A stretch of 64,000 nucleotides of DNA from Rapana venosa (taxonomy: Eukaryota > Mollusca > Gastropoda > Neogastropoda > Muricidae), in the NCBI GenBank assembly GCA_028751875.1, contig CM054155.1:54039244-54103243 (forward strand). The letters run 5' to 3'. Under the pieces are notes generated by a model. The model saw only the letters and a list, made by a program, of their open reading frames with translations, made no database searches and had not been told where the DNA came from. Shown here piece by piece: positions 1 through 11,689 of the stretch; within the stretch, counting starts at the first letter, position 1; each line of letters begins with the position of its first letter. The translations under genes and the position numbers were made by a program.

Positions 1-54
1 CATTTTCGGTCCCCGGCTCTGGCAGTAGGGCCAAGTATTCATCCCGGGCCAGTT

Positions 55-1083
55 TTAATTTTGTCCATCCAAAGAATTGTTTTGGTTTTCCCCTTTTCGC
101 CCCCTTGGGGTGTTTCCCCCGCCAAATACTGTTTTTGGCAGAGTGTTTTTGGCGGGTGAGTGGCCCAAAAAAAGGGCAGCTTTTTTTTTCTTGGGGATTG
201 TTTTAGGGGGGTTCCCGGGGACCTGCCCGCTGTGTTTTTTGACTTTTTGACAAAATTTATTGGTCTTTGTTTCTCCCGGATATGCCAGCAGTTTTCTTTG
301 GGTTTTTTTTTCCAAATGATGGATTTTGCTTTGCTGTTTCAGCGTCAAAGTCCGGGGTTTCCCCTTCCCTACGCAGGTTATTGAATTAGGGGTTTTGTTG
401 AGTTTAGTTTGATTGGGGGAAACTGATCCTTTACTTTTCCCTATTTGGGGGTGGTTTTGTCATGGAAGTGTTGCCCCCTGGTAGTTGACTTTTATTTTTT
501 GTCCCCTTGATCGCCCGTCCTTTTGGGGGTGTAGCGCCAAGAATTTTTTAAAAGTGTTCCTCCCAGGTTTTCTGTCGGTTTTTGTAAAAATTTTTGCAGG
601 GGCGTTGCTCGTGGTGTTCACAAGTACTTTTTTTTTCTCCGAGCCCCAAATTTCCCTCCCCTATTTTCCAGCTCTGTTCTCAAGTCTTTGGTCGAAGATC
701 TTGCCCCGCTCTGGGTTACTTCCGCCCCTGAGGTCAAAGTATCCCGGGAAAAAACCCCAAGTTGTTGAGGGGTCTGTGCCTTTTGGGGGATGGGAGAGGG
801 AAGTCAAGGAGGGTCTCTCTATAATGTTTTTTCCCAAAAAAGGGTTTTTAAAAGGGGGTGGAGTTAAAAAGGTATCCTTGGGCGGACCCCAAATGTGGAA
901 TTTTTTAAGCAGTCTCTGACTGTTGTTCAGAAGGACTGCACTGGGTTGCGGTGTTTTTAGTGCTTTTTTATGGTTTGCACTAAATCCTTCTTCAATGCCA
1001 AAAATTCTGAGGAACCCGGGCCCCAGGCCTTGTGCCATTTCTCTGTGACCAAAAACACCCAAAAACAAACAGGGGGAACCCAA
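55..1083 (-). pseudogene. RTE-clade LINE ORF2, C-terminal half, corrupted copy
   Basis: Two minus-strand frames align by eye with the RTE element at 34.1-37.4 kb. The frame at 661-1083 shares FGIEEG, SAVLLNN, a PSTT stretch and QRLENRAG with the palm and thumb of that reverse transcriptase. The frame at 55-348 shares RKLL, the NTLPKTV stretch and the GRKxGxQN segment with its C-terminal tail. The order on the minus strand is correct (palm at higher coordinates, tail at lower), so this is one continuous copy of about 1 kb. The catalytic aspartate motif is not readable. The copy may extend to about 1165, where LDFKK resembles the RT motif containing FIDFKK. The damage follows homopolymers, so I attribute it mainly to base-call error; some of it may be true decay. 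Confidence 0.75.
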
Positions 1084-2127
1084 AACGTTTTCTTTTGTTT
1101 TAAGTCAGTCTGCCAAGTTTTTCCCCCACCCGAGCCTTTCTTAAAATCAAGAAGACTGAAAAGCACCCGGGGAACCCAAAAAAGAATGGTTTTTTAAAAA
1201 ACCAAAGCAAACCCCCCTATATGGGTTTTTTTGCAGGCAATTACTTTCCCCTGGGGCCAAGAAAAACATTTGGGGAAATGAAACTAACCAAAACCCGACC
1301 ACATATCCCAAAAAAGTTGACCGATTTTTTTAAAGTAAAAATAACGAAGGTAAAAAGACCCCAAGCAAAGGGTTTTCTGTCGACCCAAAGGAAAGGGCGG
1401 AGGGGTGGGTGGGGGTTTAAAAAAGGGGGGAAAGGGGATGGTTTTTCAAAAATTTTTAAGTGGGCCCCCCCAATTTGGGTTAAAATAAAAACCCGCTGTT
1501 GGGAAGCGCTGGGTGTTTTCACATGGGCTGTTCCATGGACACACTACAAAAATGCCTCGACATGAATAAAAGGGGACGTAGGGTGACAAAGGGACTGTTT
1601 AAACAAAGACTAAGCCACCTTTCCCTTTGGACTGTGGTTAATGTAATAATCCCTTTTAAAAATAACACTTGGGGTACCCCCCAAGCCACGAGTTGCCCCG
1701 AAATTTGGTCCGGGGATGCTGGGCCCCCTTAAATTTGACAAAATTGACAGTACCACCCCCAACGAAAAAACTAGGTCTCCCCCCCCAGGACAAGTGGGGG
1801 GTAAGTGGGGAGAAGGAGTTTAAAAAAAACAAAACTAAGGGGTTTTCTTTAGAAAAACCTCCCAATTTTTGGATTAAAAGAATTCCCCAAACCCCAAAAG
1901 CCTTGGGTTCAAACAGAATGTTTTTTAAAAGGGAAATTTAAATAATTGACAAAGAAACCAAATCCCTCCTTTCAGAAATGCTACCTCAAGCAAAATCATG
2001 AAGTTAAAAAGGTTTTAAACCCTGTTCTTTCTAGAACGAAATGGGGGGGGTGGGGGTGGGGAAGGAGAGGGGGAAAGGAAAAAGGGGGGTTTTTGTTTTA
2101 AACGTTATAATTTCAAAAAAGGTACAG

Positions 2128-2277
2128 ATAACAACCCCCCCCCTATCTCTCTTTTTCTCTTCTCTCTCTCTCTTCTCTCTCTTCTCTCTTTTTCTCCCCT
2201 TTCTTATATATATATATATATATAAAATTTATTTTTATATTTTATTTATATATATTTTCTTCTTCTTTTTTTCTTAG
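2128..2277. repeat. CT-rich and TA-rich low-complexity tract
   Basis: A CT/TCTC tract (about 2145-2205) is followed by (TA)n and T-rich sequence. It lies inside the low-fidelity block, so exact length is unreliable. No gene is seen. Confidence 0.7.
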
Positions 2278-3296
2278 TCCTTTTAGCCCCAGCGGGGCAT
2301 AGGGCCTCAAAAAGCCTCCCTCCCCTTTTCCTGGTTTTGGCAAAGGGGGCTTGGGCCCCCTTTTCCCCGTTAGGGTGGGTCTCCAGTCACTATGCAGGCT
2401 TCTCCCCCAGGTTGTTTGGGGGCCCCCTCTTCCTTTTCCCCCGGGGGGGGTTTCCCCTCGGGGGCGTTGGTTTGGTGGAAAGTACTGTGGGGCAGGAATA
2501 AAAGAGAGACAATGCCCAAAAGAAAATGGGCCAAAAAAGTTTATTGTTTAGAGGTTCCACAAAAAGGGGGAAATGAAAGTATTTAAAACCAAAAATTTCA
2601 GCAATTTTTTTTTAAAGACAAAAAAACCTTTTAATTTCTCATACTTTTGGGGAAGGGGGGGGGGAGAGGGGGAGGGAAGGTTTTTTTTTTGCCCAAGTGC
2701 CGGGAAAAATTTTATTTTTGACTGAAGAGTAAACGTACGACTAGGGGGGATTGTAAAATTTCGGGATTGAAAAAGGGTAGAATATTTACTTTGGACAAGT
2801 GGATGGTTTTTTTTCAGGGTTCTTTTAAAATTTTTAAAAGGTAATTTTGGTTTCTGAAAAAATTTAAAAAAAAAATTTTTAGATAAGGGGTTTTCGCTTC
2901 AGGGTAGGGGGGGCAATAGAAAAAGAAAGTGAAATTTTATCCCCCAGGTGCCGGCTAACTTTGGGCAAAACCTTTGGCTACGTCTGCTGTTTTACCCAAA
3001 TTTGTTGCTATTGAGTTGTGTTACCCCAAAACTAAAGGGGTGGAAGATAGTAGTTCATATCTGGAAAATGATGAAAATTTATGTATTTTCTGGTTCTTTT
3101 TAAAAAATACCTTTAAAGGAATTATATTTTGTGGGCCCTGGGTCTACTGGTTATTTTTTTTTGGAAAATTGTTGTATGAAGCAGTCAAACATTCTTTTTT
3201 TTGAATTCCCGTAAAAAAGCTTTATGGTTTCCTTTCTCCTTGGGAAAGGGCCCAGAACTATCCGATTTCAGAGGAGCAAAGGAGATTTCTGATATG

Positions 3297-5116
3297 TTAT
3301 CCAGTTGTTTTACCTTTTTCATCCAGAGATTTTAACATTTGGTAGGCCATGCTAGCATATCTCTGACTAGGTAGAGAGCACAGACATAACCAGTAGGGCA
3401 CACTTCTGACAGCTGACAGAACAAGGAGAGGATAACAGCCTAATTCTCCATACACCATGTAGTTTGGCATGTGCATACTAACATTCAAGAAACGTTTACA
3501 TGCAAACATATGATTTTTTTCAATTTGGTTAAATTCATAAATACCCCAAACCTCTGGCAACACGTGTATCAAAAAGTTAAGAAATATCCTAGGAGATGAG
3601 CAGCCTAATCTTTGCAGTGTTCTACATATTTCTATGACAGATCTTTTAGCCTTTGATGTTAAACTTTATGTAGCAGCATTTAGACTCATACGTGTTGTGA
3701 AAATAAGCCCAAGGTATTTGTATGAGTTGGCAACTTTTATTTTTTGCTGTCCGAAATGCCAGTGTTTGTATTTTGAAAGGTGTCCACCATTTCGGAAAAC
3801 TATTATTTTAATTTTTTCTAGATTTACTGTTAGACCAAATTTACTTGCAATATGATGTAGATTGTTCAGCTGATTTTGTAGGCCTACAGGAGAGTATGGG
3901 TGAAGTGAGAGGTCATCTGCATACATCAGAAGGAACAATTCTGTGGCATTTTGACTAAGTTGAATTCCATGAATCCCATTTCTTATGATATATGTTGCCA
4001 GTTTATTTATCAAAAATGAAAATAGAATAGGTGAAGCAAGACAACCCTGTTTGAGGCCCTGAAAGCATTCAAAGTAATCAGAGTACCCTGTAGATGTGCG
4101 AATGCAGCATAACACAGATGAATACATAGCTTGCAAGGACTGTAGCATTTTCCCCCTTACACCCACATTTATTAGGATTTTCCACAAAGAATTTCTGTTC
4201 ACTATGTCACAGGCCTTTTGAAAGTCCACAAAGGCAACATAGATTTTTTCTTCTGGATTAGGTATTTCTGCACAATCGCGTATAAAGTGAAAATATGATC
4301 AGTAGCTCTGTAGTCTTTCCGAAATTCTGCTTGTGATTCTAAGATTTTATTACTGCTTTCAGCCCAATTTGTAAGGCAGGTGTTCAGAATATGGATATAT
4401 AGTTTACTGACGCAGCTTAGCAAAGTGATACCACGATAATTTCCTGGGTTTTCAGCATCTCCATTTTTAAAGAGAGGTACAATTATTGCTCTACACCATT
4501 CTCTGGAAAAAGGGGCGCAGGAAAACAGTGTATTGGGAAAGCTTTACAAGAAAGGGGGTTTATAACATCTGTGACTTAAGAAGTTCATTTATAATTCTAT
4601 CTGGTCCAGCAGTTTTTCCTGGGTTTTGCATGCTTATTGCATTTTTAACTTCGATTTCAGTTATATCGCTATCCATTTTCGTCAATAGTGTTTCAGTGTT
4701 ATTTTTGTCAAGGGGTTTTGTCAACTATTGCATTGAAACTGGTATCAGTCAATGTATCGTGATTTTTGTCATTCAATAAGGAATTGAAATGGTTAACCCA
4801 TTTCACTGGAAATGCTTTTTACCACATAACTTTTATGTTTATAGAGTTTCATTTCTTCCCAGAAATCTCGTGAATTGTGAACCGAGTCAATAATTTTATT
4901 TATCTTCTCTTTTTTAAATGTCCTTTCTTTTTGTCATAGGAGAGACTTGTAGGAATTTCTTACTAAATCATAGGATGCCATGTTTTCATCTGTTCTTTTA
5001 TTATTATACTTCCTAAGGGCTCTATAGACTTTCTTTTTTGAATATTTACATTCTTTATCATACCAGCAATTCTCTGAATTTTTTACAGGTTTTGGTTTCC
5101 CTACTTCTTTTTTCAT
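3297..5116 (-). pseudogene. LINE ORF2, linker, reverse transcriptase and C-terminal segment
   Basis: The linker at 4934-5116 has WYDKECKYSKKK, the basic spacer after the endonuclease. RT fingers at 4202-4500 have a QAEFRKDYRATDHIF segment; the QAxFRK/R pattern is typical. The palm at 3666-4229 carries DFQKACDIVNRNSLW, GLKQGCLASPILFSFLINK and the catalytic LLMYADDLSL, followed by GLTVNLEKIKI and SYKYLGLIF. The C-terminal segment (3297-3572) contains FACKRFLNVSMHMPN and SLPSQRYASMAYQML, seen in many invertebrate LINE polyproteins. Motif A has AC in place of the usual AFD, so the first catalytic aspartate is displaced or lost. Frameshifts near 4215 and between domains confirm decay. Confidence 0.85.
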
Positions 5117-5192
5117 TGATGATGTTGATTCTAGAATAGCAGTGAAAAGGTCTCCACAGCAACGTCACATTAGGAATCTATTTGCGAGGTTG

Positions 5193-6150
5193 CTAAGGAT
5201 ATTTCCTCTCTAAAAGTGGAGTCTGTAAATTTTCAATAAAGGTATCAAGCCTCCTAGGGTCCCATATGTATTTAGTAGTTGGAACATATTCACTTTTGTT
5301 AACTGATACATTCAGATTTGTATGTACAGTTAAAGTTAGCTTTAAAGGCATATGGTCAGATTCTACTCTTTCCTGTATTTCAAGTGCTGAACAACGGTAT
5401 AGAATGTCTGGTGAGCTCAAAAATAGTCATTTGTGCTACTTCCAGCTGCTGATATAAACGTGGATTTCTTAGACAAATCAGGTGTACACAAACCATTTAC
5501 CATAAGCAAATCTAAGCATATGCACATGGACAATAATATCTTTCCAAATTCATTTATGGTTTTGTATTCTGAGTACCAACATGGTATCAGTTCATCACAA
5601 TTAAATTCTGTTATGTCCTCAAGGTCAAGACTGAATATTTCTGGATTTGGTTGAAGATTTCCTGTTCTGGCGTTAAAGTCACCACAAACAAGGAAACTTT
5701 TAGCTTGTTTTTCAAGGAGAATATTAACTAGACATTCTTCAATATCATGTATGTGACAATTGGTCTGGGCAGATTCATAGAAAGGGGAAGCAGAGGGTGG
5801 ACAATAACAATTAATGAGAAAAATATCAGAATAAATGTCAAAAAGAGTTTTTGAATACAAACATCATTTCCATAGTCTGTCTCGATTTTGGTCACAAACT
5901 TGACAAACACTTTTTTCACCATTACCAGAACCCCACCACTACATCTGCCATGGTAAGAAAGTTTAACGGCTGGAGAAGAAAAACACATGCAATCAGGGAA
6001 GCTATGCAATGTAGTTATATGTCTTCATTACAAAAAGTTTTGGAAAAAACAAAATTACATCATATTACTTACAAAAATTTAAAGAAGTCTCTGTCAGAAT
6101 CCAAAATAATTCCCCCCCCCCCCCCCCACCCCATATTCCACAAAAGTACA
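5193..6150 (-). pseudogene. LINE ORF2, APE-type endonuclease domain
   Basis: The minus strand near 6150 reads VLLWNMG, corresponding to the WN(I/M)xG start of LINE endonucleases. It then passes through a 16-base homopolymer (6112-6127) that breaks the frame. Downstream come GGVLVMVKK (5850-6009), the FLVCGDFNARTGN motif (5417-5860) and ESDHMPLKL (5193-5420), which carries the SDH catalytic signature. These are the usual order and residues of the magnesium-dependent nickase that primes LINE insertion. At least three frameshifts separate the parts, so the copy is dead. A lesion in the homopolymer could be sequencing slippage. Confidence 0.8.
6112..6127. repeat. C16 homopolymer inside the endonuclease frame
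   Basis: Sixteen consecutive C on the + strand interrupt an otherwise readable endonuclease frame. The length is probably approximate, because long homopolymers are miscounted by most sequencing platforms. Confidence 0.9.
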
Positions 6151-6335
6151 GATATTTCATTTCCTTCCAAAGAGGCACCAATATAATTTTCTCTGTCCAA
6201 TTCCTCCAAAAGAGTCCCCGTGGTGTCATGATTCCTCTTCCATAAGCAGATCAGGTCCTGCAGATTTAGACTCCAGAGTACTTGGAGGACAAGGTCTCTT
6301 CGAAGGATTGGCAGATCTTGTTCTGCTCGGGGTCG

Positions 6336-7140
6336 TCAGTGCAGGCCACTCTCTGGTGTTGAGCAGAGCAGTAGGCCCCCTGGCTGCAACCTCCGGGGAG
6401 TGGGAGTTACCACGCTGGGGAGCCAGTGTTTTGCCGTGATGTTCTTGTCTCTCTTGACCCCGTCAGATGGACGCCCGTTCTGCTCTGGTTTTACTGGGTT
6501 CTCGCAGGCCTGTGACAAACCAGCTTTCCTGCTTTGTAGTAGGCGTGTTGGCCCCTGGGCCTGTGCTCCTTCAGGACTGCTCTCTGGCGTGTGGTCAGGT
6601 CACCAGCTACTTTGATGCCCTTTTTCAGAGCCTCCCTTCCAGAGTTGATTATGGCCATCTTGTCTGTCCAGCGCACCATTTTTACGATCATTTGGTCGTG
6701 GGTTTTTAGATTGATGAAATTGTGCGTGGTCCCAAAGGGGGTGTGCGCGGACAATATCATCAAGGGACCAAGTTTTGTTGGGAACTGAGACTTTCAAAAC
6801 ATTCAAGACTTTGTTCTGAGCAGGGCTCGTAGGTCTCCTCTGGGGATTCTGGAAATGTTGAAGAATCTCAAATTGTCCCGCGGGAGAAAAACTCACTTTT
6901 TTCAATTTCGTCATTACTTTCTTTTTCAACTTCAGTGATTTCCTCTTCAAGGTCTTCCACTATCAGCTGGAGTTCTTCCTGTTTGTCTTTGACTTTTTCG
7001 CATGTAGCTTCCACCGTCAATGTTTGTTGTTTGAGCTCTGCAATGTCGTATGAGAGGTTCTGAACAGCAGTCCTAATAGTTGACATCTCTGTACAGATAC
7101 TCGTGAGATTATCGTGGAAGAAGGCAGTTTGATTGGACAT
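6336..7140 (-). pseudogene. LINE ORF1 protein, L1 ORF1p (Transposase_22) type
   Basis: The N-terminal 90 residues (6868-7140) are rich in E, K, L and V with heptad spacing, consistent with the trimerising coiled coil of L1-type ORF1 proteins. After a frameshift near 6890, the frame at 6491-6763 gives an RRM/C-terminal-domain-like segment. It contains IVKMVRWTDKMAIINSGRE, then GIKVAGDLTTRQRAVLKEH and AYYKAGKL, typical of this family. The protein would bind element RNA as a chaperone in a cytoplasmic RNP. The remainder to about 6336 is a poorly conserved tail. Two or more frameshifts separate the parts. Start is taken at the Met at 7140; an upstream start cannot be excluded. Confidence 0.7.
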
Positions 7141-7490
7141 CTTCCCGTGTACACGGCAATGCTAGAGGAGGGCACGAAGAGGAATCTTCATCAGTGCATA
7201 CTGCAGCATTGCTGGCCATACTCAGTGTTGATTATTTCACTCAGCGTCTTGTTTGGCAGTACATGTATGAATTGTTTGTTGTGCCCTTTCCAGCAGCAAG
7301 TCGCAATAAACGTCAAAATCTCAATATCAACATAAACATAGACATTTTTATATGGTTTTGTTCAGTATCACCTACTGCAATATTTGGTGCAGGTTTTGAG
7401 TTTCTAAGAAGTAAATTGATTAGGCTAATTAGAAAAATTAACAATTTTTTTCAAGAGCTCTCAAATTATGCTGCAGTCCAAAAGCGCTCA
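7141..7490. other. Presumed 5' leader of the LINE or its flank, no gene seen
   Basis: Clean sequence between the ORF1 start and the low-fidelity block. I recognise no coding region. It may hold the 5'UTR of the minus-strand LINE, but without a second full copy the element boundary cannot be placed. Confidence 0.4.
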
Positions 7491-9059
7491 TCCCCCCCCC
7501 CCCACCCTGAGAAAGGAGAGAACTCAACTCAAAAAAAAAAATAAGAATCAAAGTTTTTAAATTTTTTTTATTTTTGGCCACCAAATACTCGAAATGTTAG
7601 GACAAATGACAGAATAAATATGAAATAGCGGGGTTTTCAATCTTCATGGTCAGGAAATTTATTATCTCCCCGTAGCATACAAACAAACAAAAGCCCCCAA
7701 AAAGTAGAAAACACCTTTCAAAAAAATCACTCTAATGGTAAATGTTAAAGTAAACAAAAAATATCTTTTTTCTTTTTAGAGGGCCCTTCAAAGAATTGCA
7801 CTTTGTCCCTATTTTCTGCAGGGAAAACAAATTGGAAGTTTTTGTCTGGGTTTTTTTGTTGCTTTAAAAGAAAATTTACAGGGGAAAATTTACTGGTTAT
7901 TTTTGAAAAATACCCCTCAAATCTTTTTTAAAAGACAACAGTAAAAAATAAATGGTGCTCATTTTTAGTTTTTCTTTTCAAAATGGACAGTTTCTCTCCT
8001 GTGCTGCTCAGTATCTTTAAACGTTATTTTGCGGAGTACATTCAATCCAACGGGGTGATGACAACACGAAAACTATGTTTCCATATCAGGCATTTTTTCT
8101 TTTCAAAAACTGTTTTCAATTTTTCTAAAATCCCCTTTTGCGGTCTCAAACGGCCCATCCCATTCCTTCAAAAAAATCAATTAGCCTCTTTTTAAAATCC
8201 ACAAAACATTTTTACAAACCAACGCGATGGCATCCATAAATTTAAATCTAGTCTCCCACTTTTCTCTTATCTTTTTAGCCAACCTCTTTTCCAGATCTAC
8301 CCAATTCAAATGATCGTGAAAAGCTTTATAGGGTAACTATTTATATCCATTTGTAACAATTTTTGGTAAAGGTTTTTTGTTTCCCCAGCCCAACCCCCCT
8401 CCAACATCGGGGAAAAAGGGAAAACGGTATGGCTAACGGGCTCTGGTGAAGCTGTGACGGGCCTGCAAGCCGACAGGGCTTTATCAACCGCTAAGAAAAC
8501 TAAAAAGACAAAAACGAGATCCCAAACGGAAAACGACCTCGCAATGGAAACGGACATCGAGTTGGAAAAACAGTGACTACTTTTGGAAAGGGAACTTTCT
8601 GCGGCCTAACAAAAAAAGGAAACCCAAAAATTTGGGGAAATTTTTCATGACCAAAAGAAAGATCCCATCGGGGTTTTTTTTTCAGCACTAGGAAAAAAAG
8701 GAGAAGGATCAAAAGAAATCCATTCAAACTTTGTTCTCATCTGGATGGAGTCGGGAAGACCAGGACAAGCATGAGGGGGATTCACCCCTACACCCGACTA
8801 GAAAAGAATCTCATGAATACAGAACAAAATTTCAAAAAAGACTTATTAAATTCGGTGTAAAAAGTCCAAAAAAAATCGCCACATATCCAAGATATGCACG
8901 GAACGTTTCGCCAAAGAGGGAAGTTTCTATCAAAGCTCCCGACCTCATAACCACCCTGAAAAAGGGACTGTATTCATGGGTGATTTAAAGGGCGGGGGGT
9001 GAGGTAAAAAACCCGGGGACAAAACATTTGGACCCCACGGCCCCAAGAACACCTTGCTT

Positions 9060-9900
9060 ACAAGGGGAAACCACGTGCTGGAACTTGGCAGAGCATGTCT
9101 GTTCATCACCAACCCTTTTTCAACCCCGAGCCTCCCAAATTTACCCCTGGTACAAAGGAACGACCTAAACTTCGTCTAAAATCGATTTTATACTTGCAAA
9201 TCTAGAACCGTTACCCATAAAAAGCTCAAAAGTCTTTCCCCAAGCCAACCTTGACAGCCACAGGGGTATTCTACCTCCATACTCGAAGAAGAAAATAAAA
9301 AACTGGGGAAGAACCAGCTGAAAAGATCAACCTCCTCAAACGGGAAGGGAAAAAGAAGTGCAAGAACAGTTCACAGTCTACAAGGTGAAACTTGACCCCC
9401 ATTGTCACCCCTTTTCCAACGGAGCAATCTGGGACCCCTTAAGTCAGCTCTCTTGAAACTTAAAGGGAAGTTTGGGGAAAAAAAATGGGAGGTAAAAAAA
9501 GGAAAGCAAGCTTGGGGGAACCAAGAGGTAAAGGAAGCCATTAAAAAAAAAACAGCTATAAAAGTTTGGGGCCCAAAAGACCAAGACAAAAGAGGATACC
9601 CCAAAGTAAGAATGCAAGAAAAAAAGAAAATGTGTTGTGAAAGCCCCAAAGAAAATTGGGGCGCTTATGGAGGAATTAAGTGAAATTTGCAAGAACTCCC
9701 CAAGAGAATTTTTCAAAGTGTGAAGACAATGAGAGAAAAATGAGCCATTAAATCCAAAAAACAGTAGTGAATGATGCAAAGGGAAAGGGCACGCACAAAG
9801 AAGAGGAAATTCGAACGTGGGAGTTATTTTAAGATCTTTTAAACCCATCTGGAGTACAAACTTCCAGCCCCCCAGTTGCACCACGCTAAAAGCTATTAGA
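9060..9900 (+). pseudogene. RTE-like LINE ORF2, end of endonuclease and linker, corrupted
   Basis: The frame at 9402-9683 has KQAWGNQEVKEAIKKKTAIK followed by DQDKRGYPKVRMQEKKK. This matches the W-N-x-E-V-x-x-A-I-x-x-K pattern of the linker between endonuclease and RT in RTE/BovB-type LINEs. About 80 codons later, 9760-9830 reads VNDAKGKG and then EEIRTWE, the segment that normally leads into WxxYFxxLLN before the RT. A stretch near 9080-9105 with FITN is compatible with the end of the endonuclease domain. The family differs from the RTE copies at 1 kb and 34 kb. No RT catalytic box is readable downstream. Damage is homopolymeric and probably mostly technical. Confidence 0.55.
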
Positions 9901-10839
9901 GCCCCAAACCTTTAAACGAAAAAAAAAAAAAAACCCCAAAAAGGGAAAGGGGGAGGGGTGCCATAACAACTGAAGCCATCCTTGATGCGGAAAAGGGAGT
10001 AAGTGGCTCCCATATCTTCCGAAAGCATGGGAAGGGAAAGTACCAATGGTGGCAAAAAGAAATTGTGCCAAATTTGGGAAAAAAAAGGGCAGCAAGAGAG
10101 TGCAAACCCCGGGTTTAATTACCCCGGGGGGAAAAGTTTCAAGATTTGGAACAGGCCCCCAAGAGCCAAAGCAAACAAACCCCCTGGGGGGAAAAGGGAG
10201 GGGGGGCCCTCCATTTTCGCTTGAAGCTTTTAAAAGGAACGATAAAAAAAAACCCCCCCAAACGGGAAAAAAAAAGCTTGAGATCCGAGCAAACCGGAAG
10301 TCCCGGACGTGATGGGGACAGTTTTTATGCTCAGAGAAACCCCCCGATGGGGCCCTCCGAAACCCGTAATTGCGGGGGTTTTTCATCGCGGGTATCTCCC
10401 CTTTTTTGGCACATGGCCGACAAAAAAAGCCAACCCCGTCTTGACCCCCAAAAGAATTTTTGGGCACCCCAAAAAATTTAAAAAAACCCCCGTAACAGAA
10501 AAACAAAAAATTTTTTTTGAAAAGAACCAAAAAAGTTTGTTCACAAAATCCCCGGAAAAGGAAAAAAACCCCGGGGGGGGGTTTTTTTGGAGCCCCTTTG
10601 AATGAAAAAAAGGAAGGGAAATTTTTTGGGTGGGGAAAAGTGTTCCATCGCCCCCTTTAAAACATTTTTTCCCTAGGGGAAAAAAAAAAATTAAGCCCCC
10701 CTTAAATCAAAGGGAAAATGGGCCCCCCAAAAACTTAAAAAATTTTATAATTATGCCTGCCCAAAAAATTAAACGAAAACCAAAATAAAGAGGTGATTTG
10801 AAATTGGGTAAAAATTCCCATAAAGAAACCCCAAAATAG

Positions 10840-11660
10840 GTTGTTTTTATTAAAAACCCCCAAAACCCCCCTAAAATTTAAAAATAAAGGGGGAAAAGAT
10901 TTAAAACCCAAAAAAATAAATCGCACCCCCCCAAACCCCCCAAAACCTTTATATGAACAGATCTTTTCCCCCGACCCAACCCCCAAAAAAAAAAAAAATT
11001 TCCCCAAAACCACCCCCCCCCCCCCCCCAAAAAAAAAACCAAGCCCCTCCCCCAACCCCCCCCCCCCCAAAATTTTTTTTCCCAAAAAACCTCTCCCCTT
11101 CCCCAAAAATTTTAAAACCAAACAAAAAAACAAAAAACCCCCCCGGGCCCCTTTTTAAGCTCCCCCCAAAATTTCCCAACCCCACAAAAATTTTTTCCCC
11201 AAATAACAAAAAACCCCCCCCCCCCAAAAGAAAACCACTCCCCCAAAAATTTTTTTTTCCCCCCAAAAAAAACCCCCCCTTTTTTTCCCCAACTTTAAAA
11301 CCCCCCCCCCCAAAAAACCCACACCCAAAAAAACCCAAAAAAACAAAAAACCCCAACCCCCCCCAAACCATTTAAAAAAAAACCCCCCCCAAAAAAAACC
11401 CCCTTCCCCAAAAAAACATTCCCCCACCAACAAACACCTTTTTTTTTTAAAAAAAAACCCCCCCCCCCCTTTTCAAACATTCAAATTTTTTCCAAACAAC
11501 TTTCCCCCCCCCCCCCTTCTTTTTCCCTTTTTTCAAAACCCAAAAACTTTTCCCCCCCCCCCTTTTTTTCCCCCCCCAAAAAAAAAACCCCCAACACCCC
11601 CCCCTTTTTTTTTTTTTAAAAAAAAAAAATTTTTTTAAAAACCCCCCCCAAACAAAACCA
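10840..11660. repeat. G-depleted A/C/T homopolymer tract
   Basis: About 800 bp consist nearly entirely of short runs of C, A and T with very few G on the + strand. Both strands give long open frames rich in K/P/N or G/F/L because stop codons need mixed bases. This looks like degenerate base calling or a collapsed gap, not a satellite, because no fixed period is visible. Confidence 0.7.
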
Positions 11661-11689
11661 AAAATTTTATTTAAATGTCAAAAACTTTG

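Larger units (their letters stand above)
1..3260. other. Low-fidelity sequence block
   Basis: Runs of C, G, A and T of 4-10 bases occur every few bases, and isolated bases appear replaced by their neighbours. Short open frames here carry strings of K, F, G and P that track the homopolymers. A recognisable LINE reading frame (55-1083) is broken in the same way, while the same family is clean at 34-37 kb. Clean sequence starts abruptly at about 3.27 kb. Apart from that LINE and a CT/TA tract, I see nothing identifiable between 1.1 and 3.26 kb. The likely cause is unpolished long-read consensus. A real but extremely decayed locus is the alternative. Confidence 0.8.
3285..7140 (-). mobile_element. 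LINE retrotransposon with L1-like ORF1, decayed
   Basis: Reading the minus strand from 7140 down to 3285 gives, in order: an ORF1 with a coiled coil and an L1-ORF1p-like C-terminal half, an APE-type endonuclease, a linker, a reverse transcriptase with a YADD box and a conserved C-terminal segment. The order matches a two-ORF non-LTR retrotransposon. Several frameshifts and stops make it non-functional. Its 3' end runs into the low-fidelity block near 3.27 kb, so tail and target-site duplication cannot be seen. The 5' end lies somewhere between 7140 and 7490. Its RT resembles those at 11.7-13.2 kb and 47.99-51.68 kb. Clade is uncertain; ORF1 points to L1/Tx1-like elements. Confidence 0.85.

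Noticed and set aside
10735..11480. Long G/F-rich and P/K-rich ORFs on both strands
   Set aside because: They are products of homopolymer runs in which stop codons cannot occur, and lie in the worst low-fidelity tract.
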